A DNA stretch of 64,000 nucleotides from DAISJI01 sp964559835 (GTDB lineage Bacteria; Acidobacteriota; Terriglobia; Terriglobales; Acidobacteriaceae): the NCBI GenBank assembly GCA_964559835.1, contig CAZLJE010000015.1:62001-126000 (forward strand). The letters run 5' to 3'. Positions 8,270 to 17,283 of the stretch are shown here, piece after piece. The notes under the pieces were generated by a model, which was not told where the DNA came from, did no database searches, and saw only the letters and a program-made list of their open reading frames with translations. Each line of letters begins with the position of its first letter. The stretch's first letter is position 1. The position numbers and the translations under genes were made by a program.

Positions 8270-8656
8270 GTGACTCATCCAACGCTGGAAAGCATGTGCC
8301 CGTTTTTCATCGTAAGCGGCGTCGATCGAACCATCGCGTTCTATCGTGACAAACTCGGATTTGAGACTCGGTTCCGGGAGCCGGATCGCGAGCCTTTCTT
8401 TGCCATCGTTGGGCGAGATCGAGCGATGCTTTTTGTAAAGTCCGGCGAAGCCGAGCCTCTGCCGAACCCGAAGCGCGATCCCGCTATGAGATGGGACGCC
8501 TACGTCTCGGTGCCAGATCCTGATGCGCTCGCTGCCGAGTTCGTCGATCGCGGTGTAACGTTCAGCGTACCGGTCAAGGACACGCACGACGGACTGCGCG
8601 GCTTTGAGATCACTGACCCAGACGGGTACGTCTTGTTTTTCGGCCGACCGCGATAG
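8270..8656 (+). CDS. VOC (glyoxalase/bleomycin-resistance) family protein
   Basis: 128 residues from GTG 8270, nine bases after a perfect AGGAGG (8255-8260). The in-frame ATG at 8264 is only three bases from that site and is therefore less likely. The fold is a double beta-alpha-beta-beta-beta unit: CPFFIVSGVDRTIAFYRDKL, then WDAYVSVPDPDALAAEF and a terminal GFEITDPDGYVLFFGRP, whose DPDGxxLxF is the standard last strand with a metal-binding acid. Family members bind drugs or isomerise and dioxygenate small molecules; the substrate is unknown. It is divergent from the DsbA-like gene. Confidence 0.85.
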   Translation: MTHPTLESMCPFFIVSGVDRTIAFYRDKLGFETRFREPDREPFFAIVGRDRAMLFVKSGEAEPLPNPKRDPAMRWDAYVSVPDPDALAAEFVDRGVTFSVPVKDTHDGLRGFEITDPDGYVLFFGRPR

Positions 8657-8727
8657 GGCCGAACTCAGGTCCGCTCGTCCGGCCAACTTGCCAACTCACG
8701 TTCGCCCTCTTACCTTGGTTCCTCGCC

Positions 8728-8760
8728 GTGCTGAAACTGAAACTCGAAACTGAAACTATC
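8728..8760. repeat. Degenerate short tandem repeat before malQ
   Basis: The words CTGAAACT and CGAAACT are repeated four times just upstream of the malQ start. The same words (AAACTGAAACTGAAACTT) recur before pilT's end at 63636. It occupies the place where a ribosome-binding site for malQ would be expected, and none is evident. Confidence 0.6.
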
Positions 8761-8762
8761 TT

Positions 8763-10289
8763 ATGAGATTTCCCCGCTCCGCCGGCATCCTCCTGCACCC
8801 GACGTCGCTCCCCGGCCGTTACGGCATCGGCGACCTCGGTAACGAAGCTCGCCAGTTCGCCGATTTTCTCCAAGCCGCCGGACAAAGCATCTGGCAGGTG
8901 TTGCCGGTCAACCCGACGGGATACGGTGACTCTCCCTACCAGAGCTTCTCGGCTTTTGCGGGAAATCCTCTGCTGATCAGCGTGGAAGAATTGCGGCAGC
9001 GCGGATATGTGACCGCCGTCGAGCTCGCCCACGTTCCCATCTTTCCGGAGAAGGAAGTCGATTTCGCGCGCGTCATCCCGTATCGACTCGGGCTGCTGCG
9101 CAACGCCGCTGATCGGTTCTTCGCGTCAGCCTCGGGCGACGATCGCGAACTCTACGAGCGCTTTTGCGAGTCGAACTCGCACTGGCTCGACGACTTCGCC
9201 CTTTTCATGGCCGCCAAGAACGCCCATAACCTGGTTACCTGGACGGAGTGGGACCCGGCGCTTGCGCACCGGGAACCCGCAGCCGTCGCAAGTTGGCGCG
9301 AGCGCCTTGCGTCCGACATCGCCGTCCAGCGCTACTGGCAATTCGAATTCAACCGCCAGTGGTGCGCGCTCCAGGCGTACTGCCACGCCCGCGGCATCCG
9401 CATCATGGGCGACGTTCCCATCTACGTCGCACACGATTCGGCCGACGTCTGGTCGCATCCCGATCTGTTCTACCTCGACGAGAACGGGCGACCCACCAAG
9501 CAGGCCGGCGTTCCGCCCGATTACTTCAGCGACACCGGACAGCTCTGGGGCAATCCCATTTACCGCTGGGACCGCATCCGCGAGACCGGATACCAGTGGT
9601 GGATCGAGCGCTTCCGTGCCGCGCTGACCATGTTCGACATGGTACGGCTCGACCACTTCCGCGGCTTTGAGGCCTACTGGGAAGTTCCCGCCGGCGAGAC
9701 GACTGCCATGCACGGCCGCTGGGTGAAAGGTCCCGGCGCCGATCTCTTCCATGTGCTGACACGTGCGCTCGGGGAGTTGCCGATCGTGGCAGAGAATCTC
9801 GGTGTCATCACGCCCGAGGTCGAGGCGATCCGCAAGGAGTTCTGCTTTCCAGGGATGGCGATCCTGCAATTCGCTTTCGGCAACGACCCGCAGGGCCCCT
9901 CGTTCCGGCCGCACAATTACGTCCGCAATCTCGCCGCGTACACGGGCGTGCACGACAACGACACCGTCGTCGGCTGGTGGACGGGCGGCATCGGCGATTC
10001 CACCCGTACCGTCGAAGATGTGAAGAAAGAACACGATTTCGCGCGCGCCTACCTCGGGTTCGAGCACGAGCCCATCCACTGGGTCATGATCCGCGCAGGG
10101 ATGCGCTCGGTCGCCGACATCGCCGTCGCGCCGTTGCAGGACGTTCTCGGACTCGGCAGCGAAGCGCGGATGAACGTGCCCGGCCGGGCGTCTGGAAACT
10201 GGCGCTGGCGCTACGTTGCGGGCGCTCTCAAACCGGAACATTCCGGACGTCTTCGCGAGTTTTGCTCGATGTATTCACGTCTGCGTTAA
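8763..10289 (+). CDS. malQ: 4-alpha-glucanotransferase (amylomaltase)
   Basis: 508 residues, normal for GH77. The enzyme cuts an alpha-1,4-glucan and transfers the fragment to another glucan, in the cytoplasm, during glycogen and maltodextrin use. The N-terminal RSAGILLHPTSLPGRYGIGD is diagnostic. The catalytic residues can be placed: nucleophile Asp of RLDHFRGFE (about 297), acid/base Glu of VAENLG (about 344) and transition-state Asp of VHDNDT (about 398). 'SPYQSFSAFAGNP' is the usual GH77 substrate-loop motif. No glycogen gene is adjacent, so it is probably transcribed alone. An inverted repeat follows the stop. Confidence 0.97.
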   Translation: MRFPRSAGILLHPTSLPGRYGIGDLGNEARQFADFLQAAGQSIWQVLPVNPTGYGDSPYQSFSAFAGNPLLISVEELRQRGYVTAVELAHVPIFPEKEVDFARVIPYRLGLLRNAADRFFASASGDDRELYERFCESNSHWLDDFALFMAAKNAHNLVTWTEWDPALAHREPAAVASWRERLASDIAVQRYWQFEFNRQWCALQAYCHARGIRIMGDVPIYVAHDSADVWSHPDLFYLDENGRPTKQAGVPPDYFSDTGQLWGNPIYRWDRIRETGYQWWIERFRAALTMFDMVRLDHFRGFEAYWEVPAGETTAMHGRWVKGPGADLFHVLTRALGELPIVAENLGVITPEVEAIRKEFCFPGMAILQFAFGNDPQGPSFRPHNYVRNLAAYTGVHDNDTVVGWWTGGIGDSTRTVEDVKKEHDFARAYLGFEHEPIHWVMIRAGMRSVADIAVAPLQDVLGLGSEARMNVPGRASGNWRWRYVAGALKPEHSGRLREFCSMYSRLR

Positions 10290-10314
10290 TGACGAATTTC
10301 GCGCGGGTGTTTGT

Positions 10315-10379
10315 CCCGTATTCCGTGTCCGGTATTTCGCCGAACAACTACGGGATACGGGATACGGAATACGGAATAC
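10315..10379. repeat. Inverted degenerate repeat after malQ
   Basis: Left arm CCGTATTCCGTGTCCGGTAT (10316-10335) and right arm built from GGATACGG/GAATACGG units (10351-10379) can pair. The same words are used at 39671-39805. It lies between malQ and the response regulator and may act as a 3'-end structure; no T-run follows. Confidence 0.6.
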
Positions 10380-10477
10380 TTTCCTTCTAAGGTATGCACT
10401 TGTTTGTACCTGATTTTTTTCCACACATCGTGAGTTGAACGATTCGCGTCCGGCCCGTATTCTAGCCAGCGGTCTCC

Positions 10478-10864
10478 ATGACGAGGAATGACGATAAGCC
10501 GATATTGATGGTCCTGGACGACGACAACGCCGTCCGCCAGACCTGGACCATCATCTTCCAACAGCAGGGGTACGAAGTCGTTCCCGTAGACCGCGGAGAA
10601 GCCGCGATCGACGCAGCTCGCGAACGGCCGCCCGACCTCCTGCTGGCCGATATTCGTCTGCCCGACATGACTGGCATCGAAGCCGCGCGGCGCGTTGTTG
10701 AGATCGCCCCCTTGTGCCGCGTTCTTCTGATCTCTGGCGACGGCGAATCGAGCGAAGCCCTGGACCATGCTCGCGCCCAGGGGATTTGTTTCGAAGTCCT
10801 GCCCAAGCCGATCTCCCCGCCCGACCTGATCAAGCGCATTGCTGACCGTCTCAAAGCCGCGTAG
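10478..10864 (+). CDS. Single-domain response regulator
   Basis: 128 residues, a receiver domain with nothing attached. The acidic pair is in LMVLDDDNAVR (residues about 14-16), the phosphoacceptor is Asp58 in LLLADIRLPDM, the switch Ser is in VLLISGDGES, and the conserved Lys is in VLPKPIS. Stand-alone receivers pass phosphate to other domains or act by protein contact. No kinase is adjacent; the next gene (cardiolipin synthase) starts 52 bases downstream on the same strand, so co-transcription is possible. Its partner cannot be told from this window. Confidence 0.9.
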   Translation: MTRNDDKPILMVLDDDNAVRQTWTIIFQQQGYEVVPVDRGEAAIDAARERPPDLLLADIRLPDMTGIEAARRVVEIAPLCRVLLISGDGESSEALDHARAQGICFEVLPKPISPPDLIKRIADRLKAA

Positions 10865-10915
10865 TTTCCCGCGTAGCTGCTCGTCACGGCTTCTTCTCTG
10901 GGCATCGAATGACGT

Positions 10916-12226
10916 ATGACCTTGGGGCTGTGTTTTTTTTCCGAGTGGCACGTCGGCACGCCGTTCGTGGTGTTTGCCTGCCTTGCGATCCTGCTGCAGG
11001 CCATTGTGATCCTGCGTGGCATCCTCGGCCCGACCCCGAAGTACCAGCTCAGCGAGACCAACAGCGAAGCTCTCGATTCCGACGAGTTCCTCTATGAACT
11101 GGAATCGATCACCGACTCCAAGGTGAATCACCACACCTCGTTCGAAGTATTCACCAACGGCAACGAGTTCTACGAGGCGGAACTCCAGGCCATTGCCTCC
11201 GCCCAGAGATCCATCTGCCTGGAGGCCTACATTTTCCAGACCGGCAAGATCGCGGACCGCTTTCGCGACGCGCTGCTCGAACGGGCGCGGGCGGGCGTGA
11301 AGGTGAACGTTTTGCTCGACGGCCTGGGCAGCGCCGGAACCACCGGGAAATATTTTGCGGAACTCACGAAAGCTCGCGGCTGTATTGGCTGGTACAACGA
11401 CCTGAGGTGGTACCACATCCCGTCTTACAACAATCGCTCCCACCGCGAACTGCTGGTCATCGACGGCAAGTTCGGGTTCATTGGCGGCGCGGGCGTCGCC
11501 GACCACTGGTACACCGGGCACAACAACAATCCGCGCTGGCGCGACACGATGGTGCGCGTGGAAGGCGACGCGGCCAGCAACCTGCAATCCACGTTCGCCG
11601 AAAACTGGCTCGAGGCCCGCGGCGAGTTGCTCAACGGCCCGGACTACTTCCCCGTCTATAAGGCGAACAACGAAACCAATGCGCTCGTGATCGCCAGTAC
11701 CCCATCGACCGGTGGCGCAACGCGCGCCCGAACGCTCTTCCAACTGCTGGTCGCGTCGGCGCAGAAATCCATCCTCATCACCACGCCTTACTTCCTGCCC
11801 GACATGAGCATGACCGCCGAACTTCTGCGCGCGCACCGTCGTGGTGTGGAGATCAGGATCGTCGTGCCCGGCCGCAAGGCCGACCACCTGCTCACGCGCA
11901 GCGCCAGCCGCCGCGCGTACGGAAAGCTGCTTAAGGAAGGCGTCCAGATCTTCGAATATCAGCCGGCCATGATCCATGCCAAGATCCTGATGGTCGACGG
12001 ACTCTGGGCCGTCGTCGGCTCGACCAACATGGACCACCGCTCCTTCGGCCTGAACGATGAGGTCAACCTCGCCGTCCGAGACCGCGGCTTCACGGCACGG
12101 CTGGAACGCGACTTTGCGCGCGACGTCGCCGAGTCGCGCGCCATCTCGTACGAAGAGTGGCGCCATCGTCCGTTGCACGAGCGCTTGCCAGAAACCCTGG
12201 GCTGGGTCCTGCAACGACAACAGTGA
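10916..12226 (+). CDS. cls: Cardiolipin synthase (phospholipase D family)
   Basis: 436 residues with one N-terminal transmembrane helix (TPFVVFACLAILLQAIVIL) and two PLD domains, which condense two phosphatidylglycerols to cardiolipin in the inner membrane. The second HKD motif is canonical (HAKILMVDG, His about 354). The first reads HRELLVIDG (His about 176), with Glu where Lys is usual; this substitution is one I associate with this cls subfamily, so it need not mean loss of function. GSTNMDHRSF and FGLNDEVN close the fold. The stop overlaps the start of the next gene by four bases (GTGA), so the two are translationally coupled. Confidence 0.9.
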   Translation: MTLGLCFFSEWHVGTPFVVFACLAILLQAIVILRGILGPTPKYQLSETNSEALDSDEFLYELESITDSKVNHHTSFEVFTNGNEFYEAELQAIASAQRSICLEAYIFQTGKIADRFRDALLERARAGVKVNVLLDGLGSAGTTGKYFAELTKARGCIGWYNDLRWYHIPSYNNRSHRELLVIDGKFGFIGGAGVADHWYTGHNNNPRWRDTMVRVEGDAASNLQSTFAENWLEARGELLNGPDYFPVYKANNETNALVIASTPSTGGATRARTLFQLLVASAQKSILITTPYFLPDMSMTAELLRAHRRGVEIRIVVPGRKADHLLTRSASRRAYGKLLKEGVQIFEYQPAMIHAKILMVDGLWAVVGSTNMDHRSFGLNDEVNLAVRDRGFTARLERDFARDVAESRAISYEEWRHRPLHERLPETLGWVLQRQQ

Positions 12227-12966
12227 ACGCCATCCGCATCGCGACCTACAACATCCACAAGTGCCGCGGGCTCGACCGCCGCGTGCGTCCCGACCGTATT
12301 GCCGAAGTCATCGGCCACCTCAATGCCGATGTCGTGGCGCTGCAGGAAGTCGTGAATCATGCGGGCGGTTCTCCCGAGGAACACCAGGGCGCCTATATCG
12401 CCGGCCTTCTCGGCTACGACTACCGCTTCGGCGAGAACCGCAAGATCGGCCCCAGCGCCTACGGTAACGTGACATTGAGCCGGCTGCCGATCGTGGCTTC
12501 GCAGAACTACGACATCAGTTGGCGCGGCCGCGAGCGCCGCGGCGCTTTCCGCTGCGATATCCAGATTGGAAAGCGGGTCGTCCATGTCTTCAACGTCCAC
12601 CTGGGCACGGCCTTTTTCGAGCGCCGCCACCAGGGGCGTCTGCTGACGTCAAAAGTCATTTCCGCCGACGGGATCACCGGCCCCCGAGTGGTCGTCGGCG
12701 ACTTCAACGAATGGACGAAGGGCCTGGCAAGCAAGCTGATGGGCGGGCACTTCGAATCAATCGACGCGAAATTGATGGCGCGCTTCGGCCGCACCTACCC
12801 CGGCGTCTTTCCGTTCCTACACCTCGACCACTTTTATTTCGACCGCTGCCTCTCGCCAGTCCACTACAAGCTCCACCGCAGCAAGCTGGCGCTCGTCGCC
12901 TCGGACCATCTGCCGATTGTGGCGGAATTGCGATTGCGACAGCAGTGTGAAAGCAAAGCGTCGTGA
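12223..12966 (+). CDS. Endonuclease/exonuclease/phosphatase (EEP) family protein
   Basis: 247 residues from GTG 12223, which overlaps the cls stop; the open frame upstream (from 12157) lies inside cls. The motifs follow the EEP order: RIATYNIHKCRG (Asn for metal binding), ALQEV (Glu), NVHLGTAFFERR (His), VVGDFNEWT (Asp-x-Asn) and SDHLPIVAEL (Asp-His pair). Such proteins hydrolyse phosphodiesters of nucleic acids, or phospholipid headgroups. Coupling to cardiolipin synthase favours a lipid role and pairs of this kind are common in bacteria, but the substrate is inferred. Confidence 0.88.
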   Translation: MNAIRIATYNIHKCRGLDRRVRPDRIAEVIGHLNADVVALQEVVNHAGGSPEEHQGAYIAGLLGYDYRFGENRKIGPSAYGNVTLSRLPIVASQNYDISWRGRERRGAFRCDIQIGKRVVHVFNVHLGTAFFERRHQGRLLTSKVISADGITGPRVVVGDFNEWTKGLASKLMGGHFESIDAKLMARFGRTYPGVFPFLHLDHFYFDRCLSPVHYKLHRSKLALVASDHLPIVAELRLRQQCESKAS

Positions 12967-13048
12967 GGGATTGGTCGTAACGAGAACATTCGCCTAATGC
13001 CGATGCTTTGTTCTCTCACCATTTCAGCCCGATCTGCGGATTAGCAAT

Positions 13049-13080
13049 CCTGATCACTGACCACTGACCGCTGATCACTT
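13049..13080. repeat. Degenerate short tandem repeat
   Basis: CTGATCACTGACCACTGACC-type words (unit about TGA(C/T)CACTGACC) sit two bases from the stop of the S9 peptidase. The copy at 62226-62319 uses the same words in two inverted arms. Confidence 0.6.
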
Positions 13081-13081
13081 C

Positions 13082-15160
13082 TCACGGCAGCGACGGCACC
13101 GGTCTCTTCGTCGGTCCGGCAAAGTGCCGGTCGTACCACTCGAACGACCGCTGGATCCAATCGACCTGGTGCTTCGGTTCCGACAATCCGTGCCCCTCGC
13201 GCGGATAGCGTACGAACACCGTCTCTACTCCTACGTCCTTCAGTGCGATGTACATCTGCTCCGCCTCGGCGATGGGCACGTCAGGGTCATTCTCGCCGTG
13301 CACGATCAGCGTCGGCGTACTCACGGCCGCCACGTGCTTCAGTGGCGACCGCTCCCACAACAGGTCCATGAGATTCCCCTGGTGCGGATACGCGCCCCAC
13401 TCCATCGCCTCGTACTGGTTGTAATAGGTCATGTAGTTGTAGGAGATGAAATTCGAGATCCCGGCGGTCGGGATCGCCGCCTTGAACACGTTGGTCTGCG
13501 TGATGAGCCAGTTCGTAAGCTGGCCGCCGTAGCTCACGCCTTCGATGCCCATCCGCTCGGCATCGAGCCACGGATAACGCCGCAGCGCCGCATTCACGCC
13601 GTACAGCACGTCCATCGCCTCGTCGCCATCCTGGTCGCGGAAGACGGCATCGGCAAACTTCTGGCCATAACTGGTCGACCCGCGGTAGTTCACATTCAGC
13701 ACCGCGTACCCGTGCGCCGCATACGCCTGGTTGTGCGCGTTGATCCCGGGTCCCTGCGCGCCGTGCGGTCCGCCGTGGATGTTCACGATCAGCGGATACT
13801 TTTTGTCCGGCGACCAGCCCAGCGGTTTGGTAAGGAATGCCTCGACGTTGAACTTCATGTCGTTGCTGATGAAGGTGAACGACTCCACGTCCGCGACCTG
13901 CTTGCCGCGCAGGAACTCCGCGTTCACGTCCGTCAGCTTGCGCGTATTCGCTCCCTGCCTGAGATAAAGATTGGGCGCGTCCTTCGGGCTTAGGTACGTG
14001 TAGACGAGCGCGCCGTCCTTGCGCATCGAGAACGCGAACACCGCGCCGGCGTCGCCGAGCACCTTCTCCGGCACGCTGCCATTCACCGGCAAGCGATAAA
14101 GGTGGATGCTGCCGCGCTCCTGCACTTGCGTAAGGATCGCGCTTCCGTCGGGCGTCCACTCGGCCGAAATCTGCCGGTTATCGATGGCGGCGCCCAATTC
14201 CCGCCGGTTGCTGCCGTCGGCGTTCATCACCCAGACGTGAGCGTCCTCCATATTCGTCTCGCGGTCGGTCAAACCGCGCTTTGTCGCCGTGAACGCGATC
14301 ATCTTTCCATCCGGCGACCAGCGCGGCCGAAATTCGACGCCTTCGGTCGCCGTCAGTTGCCGGATCGAACCGTCCCGGACATTGACCGTGAACAGGTCGT
14401 AATTGAAGAAGCGGTCGGCATCCGGCCCGTGCTCGGCTGCGTAGAGGATGACGCTCCCATCGGGCGACCAGTCGATCGAGTGCTCGTAGCCGGTGCCCTT
14501 CGTCAGTTGCTGGACTTGCCCGCCCGCAACGTCGAGAACGTACATATGCGTGCGGCGGTTGTCGTTAAAGTGGCTGTTCCCCTCCCAGTGATCGGGCTTG
14601 TACAGGTATCGCGTGATGACCACTGGGTCGCCGGTTGCATCCTTCGTCTCCGGGCCTTCCTCGGCCGAAACGAACGCGATCCTCTTCCCGTCGGGCGACC
14701 ACGCCACGGTGCGGCCGGTGCCGGGGTCGGGACTGTTCGTGCCCTCGACTTCGGTCAGGAAACGCGCACCGCTCGCGTCGGGGTGCGCGACGATCAGGCC
14801 GTGCTTGCCGTTCAGCGCGCCACTGTAGGCGATCCACTGACCATCGGGCGACCACTCGGGATTGCCCGAGCCCTCCTGGCCTTCGCTGAAGCGCGTCGTG
14901 TGGCCGTTGCGCAGGTCCATGACGTAGAGCTGTGAATACGGACGCCGTGGACCGTCGTTATTGCTGATCGTGTACGCGACCAGATTGCCGTCGGGCGACA
15001 ACTTGGCCTCGCCGACCGACCGCAGCTTCAGCAGGTCCGCCGGCACCAGGCCCTGTCCCGAAGCCGCTACGGCCTGCGCTCCCGCCAGACAAGGAAGAAC
15101 CACTGCAAGGACAACAACGAGCAGAATGCGTCGCAACAATCTTCCCCCCACACGTCTCAA
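13082..15160 (-). CDS. S9 family peptidase (prolyl-oligopeptidase type), exported
   Basis: 692 residues. The signal peptide MRRVGGRLLRRILLVVVLAV ends near LAGAQA. Residues of about 45-400 form a WD40/TolB-like propeller with repeated 'WSPDGxxIAF/Y' (EWSPDGQWIAY, AWSPDGKRIAF, DWSPDGSVILY, RWSPDGKMIAF). The C-terminal alpha/beta hydrolase has nucleophile Ser543 in GVSYGGQ, Asp625 in HGENDPDVP and His657 in REGHGL. Nucleophile and oxyanion context (NIHGGPHGAQGPG) fit acylaminoacyl/dipeptidyl peptidases. It acts in the periplasm on short peptides, as is usual for nutrient scavenging in Acidobacteriota. It is convergent with the EEP gene. Confidence 0.93.
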   Translation of the reverse strand: MRRVGGRLLRRILLVVVLAVVLPCLAGAQAVAASGQGLVPADLLKLRSVGEAKLSPDGNLVAYTISNNDGPRRPYSQLYVMDLRNGHTTRFSEGQEGSGNPEWSPDGQWIAYSGALNGKHGLIVAHPDASGARFLTEVEGTNSPDPGTGRTVAWSPDGKRIAFVSAEEGPETKDATGDPVVITRYLYKPDHWEGNSHFNDNRRTHMYVLDVAGGQVQQLTKGTGYEHSIDWSPDGSVILYAAEHGPDADRFFNYDLFTVNVRDGSIRQLTATEGVEFRPRWSPDGKMIAFTATKRGLTDRETNMEDAHVWVMNADGSNRRELGAAIDNRQISAEWTPDGSAILTQVQERGSIHLYRLPVNGSVPEKVLGDAGAVFAFSMRKDGALVYTYLSPKDAPNLYLRQGANTRKLTDVNAEFLRGKQVADVESFTFISNDMKFNVEAFLTKPLGWSPDKKYPLIVNIHGGPHGAQGPGINAHNQAYAAHGYAVLNVNYRGSTSYGQKFADAVFRDQDGDEAMDVLYGVNAALRRYPWLDAERMGIEGVSYGGQLTNWLITQTNVFKAAIPTAGISNFISYNYMTYYNQYEAMEWGAYPHQGNLMDLLWERSPLKHVAAVSTPTLIVHGENDPDVPIAEAEQMYIALKDVGVETVFVRYPREGHGLSEPKHQVDWIQRSFEWYDRHFAGPTKRPVPSLP

Positions 15161-15425
15161 GTCGAGGCGCTACATATATCAGCCGTGCAGCTTGCGCGCA
15201 AATCCGGATGAAAACACGGACGTGGGTCGGCTGTCGTAGGTCGGCTCATCAAGGAAACCATCCGCGAAATCCGCGTGATCCGCGGTAGAGATTTGCCTCT
15301 TGCGCTTTGCGTCCTTCCGACCTACGACCTACCGCCCACGACCTACCGTTGAATGTCCCCAGAGACTCCAGATTTCCAGATCTCCAGATCTCGAGATGAT
15401 TTGTCGTGTTAACCTGCCTCACGCG
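15161..15425. repeat. Repeat-filled intergenic region
   Basis: 265 bases between divergent genes. They hold inverted 'GTCGTAGGTCGG' (15231-15243) and 'CGACCTACGACCTACCG' (about 15318-15349) arms, a CCGCGAAATCCGCGTGATC tandem (15263-15281) and four CCAGAT(C/T)TC words (15365-15393). No ribosome site is seen before ATG 15426. Promoters for the two genes must lie here but none is convincing. Confidence 0.6.
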
Positions 15426-17012
15426 ATGGCCACGACCACTCCCAATCCCACTGCGCTGCGCACCGAGCTTTACGCCGACCCCGCCGGGGTGTTCGTTCAC
15501 GACGCCATTCTCGCCTCCTGTCGCAAGTACGGCGAAAAGACGGCTCTGATCGACGGCGAGCGCCGCATCAGCTACGCGGAATATGGTGACATCGTCGAAC
15601 GCGTGGCGCGTTCGCTGGTCATCGCGGGCATTCGTCCCGGCGACCGCATTGCCATCTTTCTGCCGAATTCATGGGAGTTCGCCGCCGCTTACCATGCCGC
15701 TACGCTCGCGGGCGCCATCCCGACGCCGCTCAATCCGAGCTACAAGGAACGCGAGGTCCGTTACCAGCTCGAGAATTCCGGCGCAAAGTTCCTGATCTCC
15801 GATGGCATGCTCATCGGGAACATGAACCTGTCCGGACTCCCAGATCTCCAGCGGGTTTACGTGACGCGCACTCCTGCGGCGGCCGCTGAAAGTTTCGACG
15901 TGCTGCTGCGCGGCTCATCCGCGACGCTGCCGAAGCCGGACCAGCCGTCCGATGTGACGCTCGCCGCGCTGCCCTACTCCAGCGGTACCACCGGCTTGCC
16001 CAAGGGCGTCATGCTGACGCATTACAACCTGGTCGCGAACGCCTATCAGCTTGCCGGCCCGAATTGCGCGCGCTTCACCGCCGACGTGACGGCCCTGCTG
16101 TTCCTGCCGCTGTACCACATCTACGGACTCAACGTCGTGTTGAACCCCTTCCTGATGCTTGGCGGCACGCTGCTCCTGATGGGGCGCTTCGATCCCCAAC
16201 GCGCGGCACAGCTGATCGGCGGCGAGCAGGTGAACTTCATCCCCGCTGTTCCGCCGGTAGTGAATGTGTTCTGTCAGATGGCGGAAGCCGGCCTGTTCCC
16301 CAAGAAGCACGCGGTGGAGTGGATCAAGTCCGGCGCCGCTCCGCTCGCGCCCGAGCTCGCTCGCCGCTTCACCAACCTGACCAGCATCAAAGTCGTCCAA
16401 GGTTATGGCATGACCGAAGCGTCGCCGGTCACCCATGTCGGGTTCGAGGAGGGGCCGCTCTACAAGCCGGAATCCATCGGCGGCCCGGTTGCGCAGACCG
16501 ACTGCCGCATCCTGAACGCGCTCGACCAGGAGGTTATGCGCGGCGACATCGGCGAACTGGTGATGAGCGGCCCGCAATTCATGCTCGGCTACTGGAACGC
16601 GCCGGAAGCGACCGCCGACGTCCTGCGCGACGGCTGGTATTACTCCGGTGACGTCGCGCGCACCGACGAGCTGGGCCTCTATTACATCGTCGATCGCCGC
16701 AAGGAGATGATCAAGTACAAGGGGCTGCCGGTCGCGCCCGCCGAAGTGGAATCGGTGCTGCTCGAATGTCCGTTGGTGAAGGACGCGGGTGTAGTCGCCA
16801 AGCCCGACGAAGCCGCGGGTGAGATTCCCTGCGCCTTTATCGTTCTGCGCGAAGGTGTCCCCGAGACCGAGAAGACGCAACGGGAGATCTGTGGATTCGC
16901 CGCCGAACGTCTGGCCGGGCACAAGCAGCCGCGTGAGATCCGCTTCGTCCCGCAGATCCCGCGCAATCCGTCAGGGAAAGTTTTGAGAAGAGAGCTGAAG
17001 ACTCAGGTGTGA
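15426..17012 (+). CDS. AMP-dependent acyl-CoA synthetase/ligase
   Basis: 528 residues from ATG 15426; the frame is open from 15300 but that part is translated repeat. The protein activates a carboxylic acid with ATP and joins it to CoA. Motifs of the adenylate-forming family: P-loop YSSGTTGLPKGVMLTH, aromatic gate YGMTEASPVTH, hinge YYIVDRRKEMIKYKGLPV and the C-terminal Lys in PRNPSGKVLRREL. Length and 'HYNLVANAYQ' fit 4-coumarate-CoA or long-chain fatty-acyl ligases; chain-length preference cannot be read from sequence. There is no partner gene next door. Confidence 0.92.
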   Translation: MATTTPNPTALRTELYADPAGVFVHDAILASCRKYGEKTALIDGERRISYAEYGDIVERVARSLVIAGIRPGDRIAIFLPNSWEFAAAYHAATLAGAIPTPLNPSYKEREVRYQLENSGAKFLISDGMLIGNMNLSGLPDLQRVYVTRTPAAAAESFDVLLRGSSATLPKPDQPSDVTLAALPYSSGTTGLPKGVMLTHYNLVANAYQLAGPNCARFTADVTALLFLPLYHIYGLNVVLNPFLMLGGTLLLMGRFDPQRAAQLIGGEQVNFIPAVPPVVNVFCQMAEAGLFPKKHAVEWIKSGAAPLAPELARRFTNLTSIKVVQGYGMTEASPVTHVGFEEGPLYKPESIGGPVAQTDCRILNALDQEVMRGDIGELVMSGPQFMLGYWNAPEATADVLRDGWYYSGDVARTDELGLYYIVDRRKEMIKYKGLPVAPAEVESVLLECPLVKDAGVVAKPDEAAGEIPCAFIVLREGVPETEKTQREICGFAAERLAGHKQPREIRFVPQIPRNPSGKVLRRELKTQV

Positions 17013-17079
17013 AGAAGGAGTTACGTGATAGGGTTTGCGGCTCCGCGTTCGCTAGCCGCTAACTACAGGTGATTTCCCC

Positions 17080-17283
17080 GCGAATCCAGCCCACGAAGTG
17101 GGCGGAAGATTTTAGCCCCGCGCGTAAGCGCGGGGTGAAGCGGAACAAAACTATCGAGTGCCGTAGGTACGGCAGAGTTCTCACGCACACACTTCACCCG
17201 TGCCGATTAGGAGTGGCCGGTTTCGCCGGCTCTCGCCGCTGACCTCACTCGCCTGCCGCTAACTACTAACTACTAAATACTAA
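17080..17283. repeat. GC-rich palindromes and a tandem tail between genes
   Basis: This holds CCCACGAAGTGGG (17090-17102), the palindrome CCCCGCGCGTAAGCGCGGGG (17116-17135), and a tandem CTAACTACTAACTACTAAAT (about 17262-17281) that reaches the stop of the next gene. The second element is a 'AGCCCCGCG.CGTAA.CGCGGGG' type that is also present near 58886 and is common in Acidobacteriota genomes. No gene is seen in the interval. Confidence 0.65.

Noticed and set aside
10286..12220. 644-residue open frame on the minus strand
   Set aside because: It is antisense to cardiolipin synthase and the response regulator, which have full family motifs; its composition (Arg, His, Gly, Val-rich, no motif) is what GC-rich antisense frames give.
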